Counted from the stretch's first letter, positions 27,935-38,034 are shown. The stretch: 64,000 nucleotides of DNA from Deltaproteobacteria bacterium (GCA_029261855.1 JAJDAN010000042.1:124001-188000); one strand, 5' to 3'. Program-made: numbers and translations. The notes: a model not told the origin generated them from the letters alone.

Positions 27935-28651
27935 TCAGCGATCCAGGCGCGCGCGGTATCTGAGCGCTCGGCTCTTCATCCAGCGAACGGCCAGCAGATC
28001 CACCGTCCCCTGGAAGAGCCGGCCCCAGAGCCCGTACTTCGACACGCCGTAGCGACGGGCACGATGCGAGACCGGCACCTCGATGACCCGCGCGCCCTCG
28101 ATCCGCAGCAGGGTCGGCAGGAAACGGTGCATGCCGCGGTAGAGCTTGATGCGCCGCACGAAGGGCGTGCGCATCACCCGCAACGAACAGCCGACGTCGG
28201 TCACCGCTTCGCCGGTCAAGGCGTTGCGCACGGCGTTCGCCACCCGCGAAGACCAGATCTTCACGCGCGTGTCCCGGCGCGTCACCCGCACGCCGTTCAC
28301 CACGTCGACATCCTCCACCAGACACGCGAGCAAGCGCGGGATGTCGGCGGGGTCATTCTGCAGGTCCGCGTCGAGGGTGGCGACCACGGGCGCGCGCACC
28401 ACGGCGAAGCCCGCAGCAAGAGCCGCCGACTGACCGTGGTTCGCATCGAGGGTGACGACCCGAACGCGCGGGTCCTTGCGAACGATCTCGCGCAGCACGT
28501 CCGGACTGCCGTCGCGGCTGCCGTCGTCGACGAGGACGATCTCGAGGGCCTCGCCAAAATCGGCCAGGGCCGCGTCGAGTTCCCGGTGCAGGGGCTCGAG
28601 GGACTCGGCCTCGTCGAAGATCGGGACGACGACCGCGAGGGACGGTTCCAT
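27935..28651 (-). CDS. Glycosyltransferase family 2
   Basis: LAVVVPIFDEAESLEPL, VDDGSRDGS, TLDADLQNDPADIPRLL, YGVSKYGLWGR. Confidence 0.93.
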   Translation of the reverse strand: MEPSLAVVVPIFDEAESLEPLHRELDAALADFGEALEIVLVDDGSRDGSPDVLREIVRKDPRVRVVTLDANHGQSAALAAGFAVVRAPVVATLDADLQNDPADIPRLLACLVEDVDVVNGVRVTRRDTRVKIWSSRVANAVRNALTGEAVTDVGCSLRVMRTPFVRRIKLYRGMHRFLPTLLRIEGARVIEVPVSHRARRYGVSKYGLWGRLFQGTVDLLAVRWMKSRALRYRARLDR

Positions 28652-29265
28652 CAGTCCTCGCGCGCCAGGATGAACCAGCTGCCCATGTCCTTTCCCTTGC
28701 GAGCGGCCGACCCGATGCTCACGTGCTCGGAGACCCGTCGCAGGGTGTCGATCATGAAGCCGTACACGAAGCGCGACAGGCCGCGCTCGTTGGAACGGAT
28801 CTCGGGCCAGCCGTCGGGCCAGCCCGCGAGATCGCCGTCGGGCAGGCGGTTGTAGTCGACGAGCACCTCGCGGCGGTTGGTGTCCTCGACGGCCACGAAG
28901 TAGCCGGGGCCCGTCAGCGGCTGCATGGTCTGGAAGTTGAACCCGTAGAGTTCGTCCGGCTTCGCCGGGTCGGCATCCGAGCCGCGACAGAATCGCTTCT
29001 CGAAGTGGGTGAAGACGGGCAAGGTGTTCTTGCCGTGATGGCGGACGGGCTGGAAGGCCGGGACCGTCGGCGCGACGATGTCCGTCAAGGCGAGCGGACC
29101 GAAACCGTCCGCCGCTTCGTACAGCTTCTTCTGGTGCGCCCGCCCCAACGAGCGGATGGCGACGACCCTGTCCGCATGGGAAAGACCGTCGAGAAAGCTC
29201 GCGACCCGCGCGGGCGCGATGCTGCCTTCCAGCTGTCCGTGAAATTCTTCTATGACCGTCGACAT
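28651..29265 (-). CDS. Conserved hypothetical protein
   Basis: 204 aa; ATG at 29265; overlaps the GT2 start (ATGA); no family recognised. Confidence 0.65.
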   Translation of the reverse strand: MSTVIEEFHGQLEGSIAPARVASFLDGLSHADRVVAIRSLGRAHQKKLYEAADGFGPLALTDIVAPTVPAFQPVRHHGKNTLPVFTHFEKRFCRGSDADPAKPDELYGFNFQTMQPLTGPGYFVAVEDTNRREVLVDYNRLPDGDLAGWPDGWPEIRSNERGLSRFVYGFMIDTLRRVSEHVSIGSAARKGKDMGSWFILARED

Positions 29266-29307
29266 CGTCACCTCCCAGAGCTGCGCGCGAAAGAGTACCG
29301 TCGATCC

Positions 29308-31002
29308 GTGGCGGACGTGCAGGGGCGAGATCGAATTGCGCTGCTCGCGGCGGCAGCGCTGCTGCTGGGCGCGGGCCTCTCTTCCATCGACTTCTGGGCC
29401 CCGGACGAGCCTCGCTACGGCCAGATCGCCGAGGAGATCCGCTCCTTCGACCACGGCCTCCAGGGGCTCGTGCTGCTGCATCTCGGTGGCGAGCCCTATA
29501 CCCAGAAGCCCCCTCTCTACTACTGGCTCGCCGCGGGCATCGGCAGCATCTCGGGCCACGTCACGGAGACGGCAGCCCGTCTGCCTTCGGTGCTCGCAGG
29601 CATCGCGACCGTCGCGCTCACCTTCGCCTTCGGGCGCCGCCTGTTTCCCGGTCGCACGGCTCCCCTGGTCGCGGGGCTGGTGCTGCTGACGAGCTTCCGT
29701 TTTGCGCACCTCGCGCGGCGCGCCCAACTGGACGTGCTGCTCACGGCCTGCGAGGTCCTCGCGCTGTTCGCGTTCTGGCGCATCGAGAGCACGCGCGACG
29801 ATGCGGCGGCAGACGGGCCGGTCGACGCACGACTCGTCGCGCTTCTGCACGCGGCGCTCGGTGCGGCGGCGCTCACCAAGGGCCCCGTCGGGTGGCTGCC
29901 GCTGCTGGTGATCGCCGCCTATCTCGCGTGGGAGGGCCGGCTCGGCAGCCTTCGCCGCATCGTCCCGGCCTGGGCGCTGCTGCTGTCCGTCGCGCCCGTC
30001 TGCATCTGGATCGCGGCCGCGACGTCGCTCGCGCCGAGCGGCTTCTTCGAAGAAGCCGTCGTCGCCAATGTCTGGGGACGCTTCGTCGAGGCTTCGTCAC
30101 ACATGCGCCCGATCTACTACTACCTCTACCAGCTGCCTGCGGACTTCATGCCGTGGACCCTGCTGCTGCCCCTCGTCCCGTTCTTCCTGTGGCAGCGCGC
30201 ACGCGATGCAGGAAGCCTGCCGCCGGCCTGGCGGCTGCTCGTCGTGTGGGTCGTCGTTCCACTCGTCCTCTTCAGCCTGTCGTCCGGCAAACGCGGGCTC
30301 TATCTACTGCCGGTCTTTCCCGCACTGGCGCTGATGCTGGGCGGGGCCGTCGATGGCTGGCTGCGCAGATACGCGACACTGCCGGCCCTCGTGTCTCGCG
30401 GCAGCCTCGCGCTGGGCGTCGCACTCGCGGGCACCGCCGGGACCGTCGCGGCAACCGGGGGCATCGAAACGAGCGCGTTCCCCGGGTTCGGCGTGTCCGC
30501 CGGAACGGCAGCCACAGTCGCGTGCATCACGACGGTCGGGATCCTGGCGGGGGTGCTCGTCTCCCGATCGCGTGGAGACGCCGGGACCGACCCCTCGGCC
30601 AAACCCCTGGCTCCCCTGCTCGCCGCCGCCGCGACGGTCTTCGCCCTCGAGCTGTTCGTCTTCACGGCGGTCTACCCCGACTTCGACGAGCAGAAGTCAC
30701 CGCGGCCCGTGGCGTTGCTGGCCGCGGGCCTGACCGAGCCCGGCGAGGCCGTCGGCATCTTCGACGACGAAGGCCTGGCGGGCGGCATCTTGTACTACGG
30801 CGACCGCGAAGCGGCGATCCTGCCGCGGCCGGCGCAGGTCGCGGACTTCTTCGCCGAAGGCGGACGCTACGTGGTGCTCGAGCGCTGGAAGCTGCCGTGG
30901 CTCGATCCCGTCGGGCGCTTCCGGGTTCACGCAAGGACTCGTCGCGACGCGCGAGAGCTGGCCATCGTCAGTCTGGAAGACGATTCGCAGAAGTCTCGCT
31001 AA
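29308..31002 (+). CDS. GT39/ArnT-like membrane glycosyltransferase
   Basis: FWAPDEPRYGQIAEEI...YTQKPPLYYWLAAGIG, multiple TM segments; GTG start. Confidence 0.9.
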   Translation: MADVQGRDRIALLAAAALLLGAGLSSIDFWAPDEPRYGQIAEEIRSFDHGLQGLVLLHLGGEPYTQKPPLYYWLAAGIGSISGHVTETAARLPSVLAGIATVALTFAFGRRLFPGRTAPLVAGLVLLTSFRFAHLARRAQLDVLLTACEVLALFAFWRIESTRDDAAADGPVDARLVALLHAALGAAALTKGPVGWLPLLVIAAYLAWEGRLGSLRRIVPAWALLLSVAPVCIWIAAATSLAPSGFFEEAVVANVWGRFVEASSHMRPIYYYLYQLPADFMPWTLLLPLVPFFLWQRARDAGSLPPAWRLLVVWVVVPLVLFSLSSGKRGLYLLPVFPALALMLGGAVDGWLRRYATLPALVSRGSLALGVALAGTAGTVAATGGIETSAFPGFGVSAGTAATVACITTVGILAGVLVSRSRGDAGTDPSAKPLAPLLAAAATVFALELFVFTAVYPDFDEQKSPRPVALLAAGLTEPGEAVGIFDDEGLAGGILYYGDREAAILPRPAQVADFFAEGGRYVVLERWKLPWLDPVGRFRVHARTRRDARELAIVSLEDDSQKSR

Positions 31003-31080
31003 CAACCTGATCTCAAAGAGCTTCTGGCATTCCAGGGCTGTCGGGAAAGAGCCATTTGTTGTAGGCTCTGCCTCCGCGTG

Positions 31081-31099
31081 GCGAACAGATCCTGTTCGC
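31081..31099. promoter_or_regulatory. Perfect inverted repeat upstream of gltA (candidate operator)
   Basis: GCGAACAG-ATC-CTGTTCGC. Confidence 0.45.
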
Positions 31100-31273
31100 A
31101 CCAGCCGACCAAATTCGCAAACGCAGTCGCACGAGCACGAAGAGCCCGGCGCGTCTGGTCGGTGTACGAGATGCACCGGTACGCGAGGGTTCCGCGACAG
31201 GACGCGAGAGTGACGCGCGCCTCGAAGGCGCGAACACTCCCCGCGAGTCGACACAGACAGGAGGGATGATTCC

Positions 31274-32560
31274 ATGGGCGAGACCGCAACCCTGAGCCTG
31301 GGAGACCAGACCATCGAGCTGCCGATCATCGAGGGCACCGAGGGCGAGCGCGCCGTCGACATCACGAAGCTCCGCGCCAAAACGGGCTACGTCACCTACG
31401 ACAACGGCTTCGCGAACACCGGCGCCGTCCGCAGCTCCATCACCTTCATCGACGGCGAGAACGGCATCCTCCGCTACCGGGGCATCCCCATCGAGGAGCT
31501 GGCCGAGAAGAGCGACTTCCTCGAGGTCGCCTACCTGCTGATCTACGGCGTCCTGCCCAAGCAGGACGAGCTCGACTACTTCACCGGGTCGATCCGCCGG
31601 CACACCATGCTGCACGAGGACTTTCGCGCCTTCTTTGGCGCGCTCCCGAAGGACGCGCACCCGATGGCCGCCTGCTCCGCAGCCGTGGGCGCCCTGTCGA
31701 CCTTCTACCCCGACTCCCTCGACCCCAACGACCCGCGCCACATCGAGATCTCGGTGCACCGGCTGATCGCGAAGCTCCCGACCATCGCCGCCTACGCCTA
31801 CAAGCACTCGTTCGGCCAACCCTTCCTCTACCCGCAGAACCGCTTCAACTACGTGGCGAACTTCATGTACATGGCGTTCGCCAATCCCTGCGAAGAGTAT
31901 GAGGTCGACGAGACGATCCGGAAGGCGCTCCACCAGCTCTTCATCCTGCACGCCGATCACGAGCAGAACTGCTCCACCAGCTCGGTGCGTCTCGTGGGCT
32001 CTTCGAAGGTGAATCTCTTCAGCGCCATCGCCGCCGGCATCAACGCGCTCTGGGGCCCGCTGCACGGCGGCGCCAATCAGGCCGTCATCGAGATGCTCGA
32101 GGAGATCCGCGACGAGGGCGTCACCGGCCGCGAGTTCGTCGAACGCGCGAAGAGCAAGGACGACACCTCTCGACTGATGGGCTTCGGCCACCGGGTCTAT
32201 CGCAACTTCGACCCGCGCATGCGGATCATCAAGAAGTCGTGCTTCGAGGTGCTCGACAAGATGGGCGTCCACAGCAAGCTTCTCGAGATCGCAGTCGAGC
32301 TCGAGGAAATCGCCCTCAAGGACGAGTACTTCGTCGAGCGCAAGCTCTACCCGAACGTCGACTTCTACTCGGGCGTCATCTACAACGCCATCGGCATTCC
32401 GGCGCACATGTTCACGGCGCTGTTCGCCATCGGCCGCTTGCCGGGCTGGATCGCGCATTGGATGGAAATGCACGAAGACCCCGAGTTCAAGATCGGCCGA
32501 CCGCGACAGATCTACGAAGGGCCGACCAAGACGCCCTACGTCCCCATCGCGGACCGCTAG
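31274..32560 (+). CDS. gltA: Citrate synthase
   Basis: ITFIDGENGILRYRGIPIEELAEKS, LWGPLHGGANQAVIEML, GFGHRVYRNFDPR, PNVDFYSG. Confidence 0.97.
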   Translation: MGETATLSLGDQTIELPIIEGTEGERAVDITKLRAKTGYVTYDNGFANTGAVRSSITFIDGENGILRYRGIPIEELAEKSDFLEVAYLLIYGVLPKQDELDYFTGSIRRHTMLHEDFRAFFGALPKDAHPMAACSAAVGALSTFYPDSLDPNDPRHIEISVHRLIAKLPTIAAYAYKHSFGQPFLYPQNRFNYVANFMYMAFANPCEEYEVDETIRKALHQLFILHADHEQNCSTSSVRLVGSSKVNLFSAIAAGINALWGPLHGGANQAVIEMLEEIRDEGVTGREFVERAKSKDDTSRLMGFGHRVYRNFDPRMRIIKKSCFEVLDKMGVHSKLLEIAVELEEIALKDEYFVERKLYPNVDFYSGVIYNAIGIPAHMFTALFAIGRLPGWIAHWMEMHEDPEFKIGRPRQIYEGPTKTPYVPIADR

Positions 32561-32569
32561 AGCGCTCGT

Positions 32570-33403
32570 CTGAAGCCCCGCGCATCCGACTCGTCGAAGC
32601 CCGGGCCCTGCTGGGTCGACGGCCGACTCGTCGCCCGCGACGATCCGGCGCTGTCGCCCGCGGACTCGGCCTTCACCACCGGTCTCGGCTGTTACACCAC
32701 CGCACGCTACCAGGCTGGGCAGGTGCGCTTCGCCGCGCGCCACGCCGCGCGGCTCGTACGCGACGCACGCCGCCTGGGCATCGGAGAGCTGTGCGAAGAC
32801 CGGGTCATCACGGGCCTCGAGGAGACCGGGCGCGCGGCCTTCGGCACCGGCGTCGAAGCCAGTGACGGCATCGTTCGCATCCAGGCCAGCCGAGGCGCCG
32901 ACGGCAGCGTGCATCTGACCGCCGTCCCGCGTGCGACCGGGGACGAGCCCGCGACATGGCGCGCCTGCCTGGCGCCCTTCCCCCACGAGGGCCCCATGCC
33001 CTGGTCGGGCGCGAAGGTGAGCAACCACCTGCTCTTCACCCTGGCCGGCGACCATGCGCGGGGACGGCAGCAGGACGAAGCCATCCTGTGCGACCGAGAC
33101 GGCTACGTGGTCGAGGGATCGCGTTCGAACCTGCTGCTCGTCGGCGAAGACGGCGTCCCCGCGACGCCCGACCTTTCCCGAGGCGGCGTCGCAGGCGTCG
33201 GTCTCGCGGTGCTGCGCGAGCGCGCGCCCGAGATTCGCGAGCGGCACCTGACCCCGGGCGACCTGCGCGCTGCACACGAGCTGCTGGCGGTGAACGCCAT
33301 CCGCGGGCCGCGCCCCGTCGTGGCACTGGACGGACAGCCGATCGGAAACGGTCGGCCCGGCCCCGTCGCCCGGCGTTTACAGGCCCTGTTCGACGCGGCC
33401 TGA
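32570..33403 (+). CDS. Class IV aminotransferase (PabC/IlvE-like); start codon unclear
   Basis: PCWVDGRLVARDDPALSPADSAFTTGLGCYTTARYQAGQVRF is a family N-terminus; only CTG (32570) precedes it in frame. ORF caller starts at GTG 32723. Confidence 0.75.
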   Translation: MKPRASDSSKPGPCWVDGRLVARDDPALSPADSAFTTGLGCYTTARYQAGQVRFAARHAARLVRDARRLGIGELCEDRVITGLEETGRAAFGTGVEASDGIVRIQASRGADGSVHLTAVPRATGDEPATWRACLAPFPHEGPMPWSGAKVSNHLLFTLAGDHARGRQQDEAILCDRDGYVVEGSRSNLLLVGEDGVPATPDLSRGGVAGVGLAVLRERAPEIRERHLTPGDLRAAHELLAVNAIRGPRPVVALDGQPIGNGRPGPVARRLQALFDAA

Positions 33404-33488
33404 TCCTCCCCGGCGAGCTACCCTGCGGCTCCCGCAGATTTCCGCCGCAGGGACCCCCTGCTCGCCGCGCCGCCGATAGGAGTGCCCG

Positions 33489-34499
33489 ATGCCCCCCGCC
33501 GCCAACCTCGGAAAGCTCGCTCTCACGCTTCCCGCGCCCTTCTTGTCGGCGTCCCAGTGCGTCGACCTCGCGCGCAAGGCCGAGCAGGAATGGGGATACG
33601 ACGCCATCTGGCTCGCGGAGACCGGGGGCGCCGAGTCCTTCGCCCTTTCGGGCGCGATCGCCCAGGTCACCGAACGCGTCGAAATCGGCACCGCGATCGT
33701 CCCCACCTACAACCGCACTCCCGCGGTACTCGCGTCCGCTGCGGGCACCGTCGCCCAGCTGAGCAACGACCGCTTCATCCTGGGCCTGGGCACATCGAGC
33801 CACGCGATCATCGAGCAGTGGAACGGCATCGCCTTCGAGAAACCGCTCACCCGGATGCGCGAGACCGTCGCGGTCCTGCGTCAGGCGCTCGCCGGTGAGA
33901 AGACCGACTTCGCGGGCAAGACCCTGCACTCGCACGGATTCCGCCTGGGCGCCCTGCCGGGAAAGCCGCTCAAGATCTACCTGGCGGCCCTGCGCGAGAA
34001 GATGATCGAGCTCGCCGGTGAGGCAGGGGACGGACTGATCATCAACTTCATGCCTCTCGACGCCATGCCGAAGATCCTGGGTGCCTATCGCGCGGGCGCC
34101 GAGCGCGCGGGACGCGACGGCAGCAGTGACGATGTCGTGGCGCGCTTCCAGATCTGCGTCACCGACGACGTGCCCTCCGCGCGCAAGCTCGTACGCGCCG
34201 GCTTCGCCGGATACGTGGCAACGCCCGTCTACAACAAGTTCTTCGAGTGGGTCGGATTCGGCGAAGTGGCCGCGGGCGTCAAGAACGCCTTCGCGGCCAA
34301 GGACCGGGCCGGCAGCGCGGCCGCGATGAACGACGACTTCATCGACAGCGTGACCATCCTCGGCAGCGTCGACGAGTGCCGCGAGAAGCTCGCGGCCTTC
34401 GTCGCGGCGGGGGTCACGACCCCGGTCCTCGCGCCCCTCGCCACCAGCCCCCAGGCAGTCGAGGCGGTCTACGAAGCCTTCGCACCGAGCCGGGCGTAG
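33489..34499 (+). CDS. LLM-class flavin/F420-dependent oxidoreductase
   Basis: EQEWGYDAIWLAETGG, GTAIVPTYNRTPAVLA, FILGLGTSS, RMRETVAVLRQALAGEKTDF. Confidence 0.88.
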   Translation: MPPAANLGKLALTLPAPFLSASQCVDLARKAEQEWGYDAIWLAETGGAESFALSGAIAQVTERVEIGTAIVPTYNRTPAVLASAAGTVAQLSNDRFILGLGTSSHAIIEQWNGIAFEKPLTRMRETVAVLRQALAGEKTDFAGKTLHSHGFRLGALPGKPLKIYLAALREKMIELAGEAGDGLIINFMPLDAMPKILGAYRAGAERAGRDGSSDDVVARFQICVTDDVPSARKLVRAGFAGYVATPVYNKFFEWVGFGEVAAGVKNAFAAKDRAGSAAAMNDDFIDSVTILGSVDECREKLAAFVAAGVTTPVLAPLATSPQAVEAVYEAFAPSRA

Positions 34500-34533
34500 A
34501 ACCTCGGCACCCCGAGCGGAGTCTGTCTTTCGG

Positions 34534-37500
34534 ATGAGAAGCTGCGCAAGAAGCTGGCAGGCGATTGCGGCCGTCTCGGGTCTCGCATTCGCGATCGTGT
34601 TCTCGGCCGGGCCGGTTCGCGCGGCAGACTTCACCGTCAGCAACACCGACGAGCTGCGTCAGGCCATCCTCGACATCAACGAGGTCCCTGACCCGAGCAC
34701 GCCCCACAACATCACGCTCTCCAGCAACATCACGCTGAACTCGTCGCTGACGCCCATCGCGTCGAACGTCAACATTCGCGGTGCCAACTTCACCCTCAGT
34801 GGCGATTCCCGCTTTCAGGTCTTCTTCGTCGACTCTGGCACCGTCAACATCAGCAACCTGACGATCTCGAACGGACTGGCCGCCGGCGGCAACGGCGGCG
34901 TGGGCCGGGCGGGCGGCGGGCTCGGCGCCGGCGGCGGACTCTTCGTCAACACGAACGCCGTGGTCTCGGTTGCGGATGTCGTGTTCCGCAACAACGCGGC
35001 GCGAGGCGGCGACGGCGGCGTCGACGCCGGCCCGAACGTCGGCGGAGGTGGCGGCGGTCTGCACGGCAACGGCGGCGACTTCGGCGGCGGCGGCGGGGGC
35101 TACAACGGAGACGGCGGCACCGACGGCGGCGGCGGCGGCGGACTCGAGGGCAACGGCTTCCCCGGCGCTCCCATCGGCAACGGCAACGGCGGCGGCGAGT
35201 TCGACGACGGAGACGGGGGTCGCGGCAACCCGATCGCCGGCGGCCAGGGTGAGAACGGCGCCGAGTTCGAGGGCGGTGGCTTCGGATCGAACGGCGGCAC
35301 GGGTGGACGCTTTGGGGGTGGCGGCGGCGGCCGCGAGATCGGCGGCGGCGACGGGGGTGACTTCGGCGGCGGCGGCGGATCCGGCGACCCGGGTGACGAG
35401 GACGACGAGACGCCGGTCATCGGTGGCGTCGGCGGACGCGGCGGCTTCGGTGGCGGCGGCGGCGGCAGCAGCAATGCGACGCCGAGTGACGGCGGCTTCG
35501 GCGGCGGCAACGGAACGGTCACGGGAACCGGGGGTGCCGGCTCGAGCCTCGGCGGCGCCGTCTTCGTGCGAACCGGGGGCGAGCTGCAGATCGTCACCAG
35601 TGCGGACGGCGACATCACGACCAACAACAGCGTCCAGCGCGCCCTGGTCGGGTCCGGCACCCCGGATGTTGCCGGGTCGGACCTCTACCTGATGAACGGC
35701 GTCACGACGGAATTCGTCGTCGGAACCGGAGTCACCTCGACCCTGCGCGGAAGCGTCGCGGGCGATGGCGGGCTCCGGAAGGACGGCGAAGGCACCCTCG
35801 TTCTCGCGGGCAGCAACAGCTTCACGGGCGACTCGACCGTCATGCAGGGCGTGCTCCAGGGCACCACCGGGTCGTTCCCCGGCGACATCGTGGTCGAGTC
35901 CGGCGCCATCGTCCGCTTCGAGCAGAGCAACGCCGGCAGCTACAGCGGCGTCCTGTCCGGCGCCGGCGGCCTCGAAAAGAGCGGCACGGGGACCGTCGCC
36001 CTCAGCGGCGACAACAGCTACACGGGCCCGACGGTCATCGACGAAGGCGTCCTCAGCGTCTCGACGGACACCCTGCCCGGCGCCACCAACACGCTGGTCA
36101 ACGTCGACGGCACCCTGCGCTTCGAGCAGAACTTCAACGGCAGCTTTGGCGCGCCGATCACCGGCGACGGCACTCTCGACAAGGCCGGCAGCGGGCGCGT
36201 CACCCTGCTGGCGGACTACGGCACCTGGGCGGGTACGACGACCGTCCGCGGCGGTGAACTCGACCTCGGCGGCGCCGCGATCCTCGGCGGGACCGTCGAC
36301 GTCCGGACGAACGGCAGACTCGCTGGCAACGGCCGCGCGACGGGCGACGTGAGCGTGGCGGGCACCCTGGCCCCGGGCAGCGCCGGCACCATCGACACCC
36401 TCACCATCGACGGTGACCTGACCGTCGACGACAGCGCCACCTTCGAGGTCGACGTCCAGGACGCAGCGAACGCGTCGGACCAGGTCGATGTGGGAGGCCA
36501 GGCAACCCTGTCCGGCAACTCCCTCGTCACCGTGATCCCGGCGTCGGGTGACTACAGCACCACTCGCGTGTACGACATCCTGTTCGCGAGCGGCGGCATC
36601 AGCGGGATTCCGAGCGTGCAGAACGACTTCTGCTTCTTCACGACGGGTCTCGGGATCGCCGGCAACACCTTGCAGCTGACCCTCACCGAAGACCTGCAGC
36701 TCGACGGCGCCTGCTCGCAGAGCAAGAACCAACGCGCCGTGGGCTCGGCGCTCGTCCTGGACGACGTGATCGACGATCCCGAGCTCATGGAGGTACGGGA
36801 CAGTCTCAACGTCCTCACCCAGAGCGAAGTCCCCCACGCCCTCGACCAGATGGGCGGCGAGGGTCTCGCCGGCTTCGGCAACGCGCGGCTGGCCGTCGCG
36901 ACCCAGTTCCTCGGCGCGCTGTCTCAGCGCATGCGACATCCCGACGCGTCGGACGGCGCCCACGACGACGGCGGCGTCCCCTACCCCCTCTCGATGACGC
37001 GCCCTCTGCTGCCGAGCCTCGGGACCAACGCCGCGCTCGCGGGCTCCCTCGACGCCTCGAGCATCACCACGGCCATGGCGCTGCCCGGAGTCGCCGCCAA
37101 CGGGCGACGCCACGCCTCTCCGTTCAGCTTCGTTTCCCTGCGCGGAGAGTCCGGGCTCGGCGGCTGGCTGGACGGCTTCGCGACCTTCGCGTCCATCGAG
37201 GGCACTGGAGGCGGCACGGCCGGCGCGCCCACGAACCAGCTGCCCGACGGCACCCACGACACCGACTTCAATCTGTATGGCACCTCCGGTGGCGTCGACT
37301 GGTCGATCACCGACAGCGTCATGCTCGGTGCGGCCGCCGGCTACACGCGTTCGAAGCTTTCGGTGAGCGACCTCACCACCTGGGGCACCGGAGACACCTT
37401 CCAGGGCGCGGTCTACGGCGCCTTCTCGACGGACCTCTTCTACCTGGGCGGCGTCGCCCGATATGCCTACACGACGATGGAAACGACCCGCCGCGTCAGC

Positions 37501-38034
37501 TTCGGTGGCCTGTACGAGAAGGCCGACGGCGATTTCGACGGCTCGTCGCTGTCGGGCTACGCCGAGGCCGGCCTGGCGTCTCTCGAGCTCGCCGAGTTCT
37601 TCTTCCAGCCGTCGGCGTCCTTTCAGTACACCTACGTCGACACGGAAGAGTTCACCGAGACCGGCGCGCCCGGCCTCAACCTGAACGTCGACAGCGAGAA
37701 CTTCAGCTCCATCGTCACGAACCTGGGGGTTCGCGTGTACCGGCCCTTCTCGATGGACCCGCGGACCGACATCGTGCCCGAGCTGCGGGTGCGCTGGGCA
37801 CACGAATTCGGCGACCTCGACCGCAACGTCGCGGCGCGCTTCGACGACGTGACCACCGGCCCGGCGCTATTCGAAGTCAAGGGAGCGGAGGTCGGCCGGG
37901 ACGTGGCCGTCGTCGGCGTCGGCTGGACCGTGGTCGGCGAGGGGAACGTCAGCCTCAGCCTGAACTACGACGCGACCCTCAATGAGGACATCGTCGCCCA
38001 CACGGCCACCCTCGGCGTCCTGATCTACTGGTAG
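34534..38034 (+). CDS. Autotransporter (type Va) with Gly-rich passenger and C-terminal beta-barrel
   Basis: Signal peptide; passenger repeats GGLRKDGEGTLVLAGSNSFTGDSTV / GGLEKSGTGTVALSGDNSYTGPTV; barrel ending GVLIYW. Confidence 0.9.
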   Translation: MRSCARSWQAIAAVSGLAFAIVFSAGPVRAADFTVSNTDELRQAILDINEVPDPSTPHNITLSSNITLNSSLTPIASNVNIRGANFTLSGDSRFQVFFVDSGTVNISNLTISNGLAAGGNGGVGRAGGGLGAGGGLFVNTNAVVSVADVVFRNNAARGGDGGVDAGPNVGGGGGGLHGNGGDFGGGGGGYNGDGGTDGGGGGGLEGNGFPGAPIGNGNGGGEFDDGDGGRGNPIAGGQGENGAEFEGGGFGSNGGTGGRFGGGGGGREIGGGDGGDFGGGGGSGDPGDEDDETPVIGGVGGRGGFGGGGGGSSNATPSDGGFGGGNGTVTGTGGAGSSLGGAVFVRTGGELQIVTSADGDITTNNSVQRALVGSGTPDVAGSDLYLMNGVTTEFVVGTGVTSTLRGSVAGDGGLRKDGEGTLVLAGSNSFTGDSTVMQGVLQGTTGSFPGDIVVESGAIVRFEQSNAGSYSGVLSGAGGLEKSGTGTVALSGDNSYTGPTVIDEGVLSVSTDTLPGATNTLVNVDGTLRFEQNFNGSFGAPITGDGTLDKAGSGRVTLLADYGTWAGTTTVRGGELDLGGAAILGGTVDVRTNGRLAGNGRATGDVSVAGTLAPGSAGTIDTLTIDGDLTVDDSATFEVDVQDAANASDQVDVGGQATLSGNSLVTVIPASGDYSTTRVYDILFASGGISGIPSVQNDFCFFTTGLGIAGNTLQLTLTEDLQLDGACSQSKNQRAVGSALVLDDVIDDPELMEVRDSLNVLTQSEVPHALDQMGGEGLAGFGNARLAVATQFLGALSQRMRHPDASDGAHDDGGVPYPLSMTRPLLPSLGTNAALAGSLDASSITTAMALPGVAANGRRHASPFSFVSLRGESGLGGWLDGFATFASIEGTGGGTAGAPTNQLPDGTHDTDFNLYGTSGGVDWSITDSVMLGAAAGYTRSKLSVSDLTTWGTGDTFQGAVYGAFSTDLFYLGGVARYAYTTMETTRRVSFGGLYEKADGDFDGSSLSGYAEAGLASLELAEFFFQPSASFQYTYVDTEEFTETGAPGLNLNVDSENFSSIVTNLGVRVYRPFSMDPRTDIVPELRVRWAHEFGDLDRNVAARFDDVTTGPALFEVKGAEVGRDVAVVGVGWTVVGEGNVSLSLNYDATLNEDIVAHTATLGVLIYW

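Noticed and set aside
32558-32560. Recoded TAG (pyrrolysine) after gltA
   Set aside because: TAG ends several other genes here (e.g. efp, the autotransporter, dnaX-independent genes) with no sign of recoding; CTG initiation or low-level readthrough is simpler.
35000-35560. CRISPR-like periodicity
   Set aside because: The periodicity is due to GGC/GGN glycine codons in frame; there are no conserved repeat units with unique spacers.
34414-37803. 1,129-aa minus-strand ORF antisense to the autotransporter
   Set aside because: Mirror of the Gly-rich and PATR coding sequence; composition is A/V/R/E repeats without domain signature.
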